DNA of 10,214 nucleotides from Halanaerobiaceae bacterium (GTDB lineage: Bacteria; Bacillota; Halanaerobiia; Halanaerobiales; DTU029), in contig JAAYLO010000021.1 in the NCBI GenBank assembly GCA_012521855.1, positions 1 to 10,214 of the forward strand, read 5' to 3'. Position 1 is the stretch's first letter. Every line of letters starts with the position of its first letter. The notes beneath the pieces are model-generated. The model was not told the origin of the DNA and searched no databases. It saw only the letters and a program-made list of their open reading frames with translations. This document shows, piece by piece, positions 8,415-10,214 of the stretch. Position numbers and translations under genes: made by a program.

Positions 8415-9555
8415 TTCCGATAACCTCCCTGGTTTTACTCCTTGCCCACCTATCAACTTCATATATATCTTCCAGCAATGGGTCCTGAATATTCTCGTGC
8501 ATATTCAGGACTTTTTCAATTATGGCAGTTATATCAAGAAAAGTTATTTCCCTTTTTAAAAATGCAGAGACAGCTATTTCGTTAGCAGAATTAAGCACCA
8601 CCGGCATTGTTCCTCCAGCTCTGCCAGCCTGGTATGCCAGCTTTAGAGCCGTAAATTTATTATAATCAGCTTTTGAAAAATTTAACTGGGCAATTTCATA
8701 AAGATCTAATTTTTTAACCTTACACTGTCTTCTTTCCGGAAAGGTAAGAACATGCTGGATCGGAAGCCTCATGTCTGCTGTGCTAAGTACAGCCTTAATT
8801 GAACCATCAACAAATTCTACCATGGAATGAATAATGCTCTCCGGGTGTATTACAACTTTTATTTTATCATATGGCTGATTAAATAACCAGTGTGCTTCTA
8901 TAAGTTCCAGCCCTTTATTCATTAGTGTAGCAGAATCTATTGTTATTTTATTTCCCATATTCCAGACTGGATGCCTTAAAGCCTCCTCTACCGTTACTTT
9001 TTTCAAGCTTTCTAAAGTATAATTTCGGAAAGGACCCCCGGACGCAGTCAAGATAATATTCTCAACATCACTACTCTTTTCTCCTTCTAAAATCTGAAAT
9101 ATGGCATTATGTTCACTGTCAATGGGTAATATATCTCTCTCCGGAAAGTATTTATTAATAATCTCTCCACCTATAACCATACTTTCCTTATTGGCAAGAC
9201 CAATTTTTCTTCCAGCCTTCAGGGCAGCTATTGTAGGTTTTAGACCTACTGCTCCAACAAGAGCATTTATAACAAAATCAGCATCTGTTTCTCCTGCCAG
9301 GAATTCCAGCCCCTCTTCACCAACCAGAATTGTGGCTTTTAAATCACTCAGTCTATCTTCCAGCTCTTTCTTTGCCCTTTCATTCATTATTACCACATAC
9401 AGTGGCTCATATTTTCTGGCCTGTTTTTCAAGGAGATCCAGATTGGAGTTAGCAGACAATCCAATCACTTTCCATTCATCAGAAAAGGCATCTATTATGT
9501 CCAGAGTCTGTGTTCCAATAGAGCCGGTTGACCCCAATAAAACCAGTTTTTTCAT
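8398..9555 (-). CDS. dxr: 1-deoxy-D-xylulose 5-phosphate reductoisomerase
   Basis: Dxr (IspC) converts 1-deoxy-D-xylulose 5-phosphate to 2-C-methyl-D-erythritol 4-phosphate with NADPH and a divalent metal; it is the first committed step of the MEP pathway and the target of fosmidomycin. The 385-residue length is normal. Seen in order: the NADPH-binding loop GSTGSIG (8-14), LANKES (120-125), metal and substrate site PIDSEHNA (144-151; ligands D146 and E148), SGGPFR (172-177), HPVWNMG (195-201), MNKGLELIEAHWLF (212-225; ligand E217) and HPESIIHSMVEF (237-248). The C-terminal helical domain ends at residue 385. ATG 9555 follows AAGGAG (9569-9564) with an 8-nt spacer, and the previous gene stops 5 nt upstream. 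In B. subtilis the gene before dxr is cdsA; here a membrane protein of another family takes that place. No defects are seen. Confidence 0.97.
   Translation of the reverse strand: MKKLVLLGSTGSIGTQTLDIIDAFSDEWKVIGLSANSNLDLLEKQARKYEPLYVVIMNERAKKELEDRLSDLKATILVGEEGLEFLAGETDADFVINALVGAVGLKPTIAALKAGRKIGLANKESMVIGGEIINKYFPERDILPIDSEHNAIFQILEGEKSSDVENIILTASGGPFRNYTLESLKKVTVEEALRHPVWNMGNKITIDSATLMNKGLELIEAHWLFNQPYDKIKVVIHPESIIHSMVEFVDGSIKAVLSTADMRLPIQHVLTFPERRQCKVKKLDLYEIAQLNFSKADYNKFTALKLAYQAGRAGGTMPVVLNSANEIAVSAFLKREITFLDITAIIEKVLNMHENIQDPLLEDIYEVDRWARSKTREVIGIANNN
8424..8429 (-). promoter_or_regulatory. Shine-Dalgarno site of rseP inside the end of dxr
   Basis: GGGAGG on the minus strand, within the dxr codons for a Thr-Arg-Glu stretch, lies 9 nt before a TTG codon that opens the first hydrophobic helix of RseP. 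It decides the TTG start over the upstream ATG at 8462. Its position inside dxr implies coupled translation. Confidence 0.65.
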
Positions 9556-9560
9556 TCATC

Positions 9561-10214
9561 TCACTCCTTAATTGAATTCCCTGGTATAATATTGGCTTTA
9601 AACATGGCTTTAGTTAATATGAGAGAAGCAGGGCCTATAATAAAACCCATAAATCCCATTAGTCTAAACCCAAGATAAAGAGCAAGTATAGTTACCATTG
9701 GATGCAAACCAATTTGTGAACCGAGTACTTTACCCTCAATCCCCTGCCGGATAACAGCAGTTATTACGTATATGAGCAAAACTTTCAATCCTGTTATAAT
9801 TTGGCCTGATAATAGAAAATATATCAGCAAAGGAAAATACAATAATCCTACACCTACAAAGGGGAGTAAATCCAGAAATGCTGCACATAAAGCAATTAAT
9901 AATGCATAATTGTTTCCGGTAAGTAAAAAGCCAAGGTAACTTATTATTCCAGTAATTGAGACCAGGATTAACTCAGCCTTCAGAAAAGCAAGTGCTGTAC
10001 TGACAAGTTCTTTCTCAAGCAGGAAGATTTTGGGCCTCATTTTTTCCGGAAACAAACACATTATAAAGTTATTAATTTGATTAATATCCCTGCTGATAAA
10101 ATAAGTTGATATAATGCTGATTAAAATAACTGATAAAACAGAGGGCAAACTGGTCAGAAAATAAAAAAGTTTATTGCACAGATATAATAAACCATCCTTT
10201 ACTGTATTATATAA
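9561..10214 (-). CDS. AI-2E family / YtvI-like membrane transporter, C-terminal part (cut by window edge)
   Basis: The frame is open from the window edge to TGA at 9563-9561, giving 217 residues of what is normally a protein of about 340-370. An internal TTG at 10148 is not needed as a start, because the frame upstream (including FYFLTSLPSVLSVI) continues the membrane pattern. The fragment has a helix about 24-40 ending in the family-typical SRD, a helical linker with LFPEKMRP, then hydrophobic segments at about 73-97, 102-135 and 138-157. The C-terminal stretch holds IGLHPMVTILALYLGF (168-183) and GFMGFIIGPASLI (187-199), characteristic of the AI-2E exporter (PerM/YtvI/TqsA) family. Members move varied solutes, including autoinducer-2 and Na+ or H+, and the sporulation protein YtvI belongs here; the substrate is unknown. 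It lies 5 nt before dxr, so it is probably cotranscribed. Family is fairly sure; the YtvI subgroup is a guess. Confidence 0.85.
   Translation of the reverse strand, partial: LYNTVKDGLLYLCNKLFYFLTSLPSVLSVILISIISTYFISRDINQINNFIMCLFPEKMRPKIFLLEKELVSTALAFLKAELILVSITGIISYLGFLLTGNNYALLIALCAAFLDLLPFVGVGLLYFPLLIYFLLSGQIITGLKVLLIYVITAVIRQGIEGKVLGSQIGLHPMVTILALYLGFRLMGFMGFIIGPASLILTKAMFKANIIPGNSIKE
9564..9569 (-). promoter_or_regulatory. dxr Shine-Dalgarno site inside the end of the upstream gene
   Basis: AAGGAG encodes the last two residues (Lys-Glu) of the AI-2E family protein, directly before its TGA stop (9563-9561). It lies 8 nt before the dxr ATG. This arrangement favours coupled translation of the two genes. 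Confidence 0.7.

Noticed and set aside
9101..9571. Plus-strand open frame of 156 codons opposite dxr
   Set aside because: It lies fully antisense to conserved dxr coding sequence, is Ser-rich by codon mirroring, and has no family resemblance.

Overview
The window is a compact piece of a bacterial housekeeping operon read entirely from the minus strand. In transcription order (high to low coordinate) it holds the C-terminal end of an AI-2E/YtvI-type membrane protein, dxr, rseP, ispG, proS, polC, and the first 45 codons of rimP. The AT-rich sequence, strong AGGAGG-type ribosome binding sites, PolC (the exonuclease-containing replicase of low-GC Gram-positives) and the order dxr-rseP-ispG-proS-polC-rimP all point to a Bacillota bacterium. 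The presence of ispG between rseP and proS is Clostridia-like. A Halanaerobiales-type anaerobe is my guess, but the genus cannot be fixed from the sequence alone.

Layout: 10214-9561, AI-2E family protein (open at the window edge); 9555-8398, dxr; 8414-7350, rseP (overlapping dxr by 17 nt from an inferred TTG start); 7331-6285, ispG; 6271-4562, proS; 4512-320, polC in two reading frames; 319-138, the only sizeable intergenic gap, with a 10-bp hairpin and a weak promoter candidate; 137-1, rimP start. Gaps from the AI-2E gene to polC are 5, -17, 18, 13 and 49 nt, so these genes are probably one transcription unit. The polC-rimP gap of 182 nt is where termination, attenuation or a fresh promoter for the rimP-nusA unit could sit.

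The genes join several core processes. Dxr and IspG are the second and the penultimate enzymes of the methylerythritol phosphate (MEP) isoprenoid pathway. RseP is the intramembrane site-2 protease. ProS charges tRNA-Pro. PolC is the replicative polymerase. RimP matures the 30S subunit.

The main anomaly is that polC carries a single-base deficit near 2771-2773. The frame stops after 586 codons, and the rest of an otherwise intact 1397-residue polymerase lies in the neighbouring frame. Every catalytic motif is preserved on both sides, and one added base restores a family-typical sequence, so a sequencing or assembly error is the most economical reading. I see no mobile element, CRISPR array, tRNA or rRNA, and no evidence of a new biological system here.
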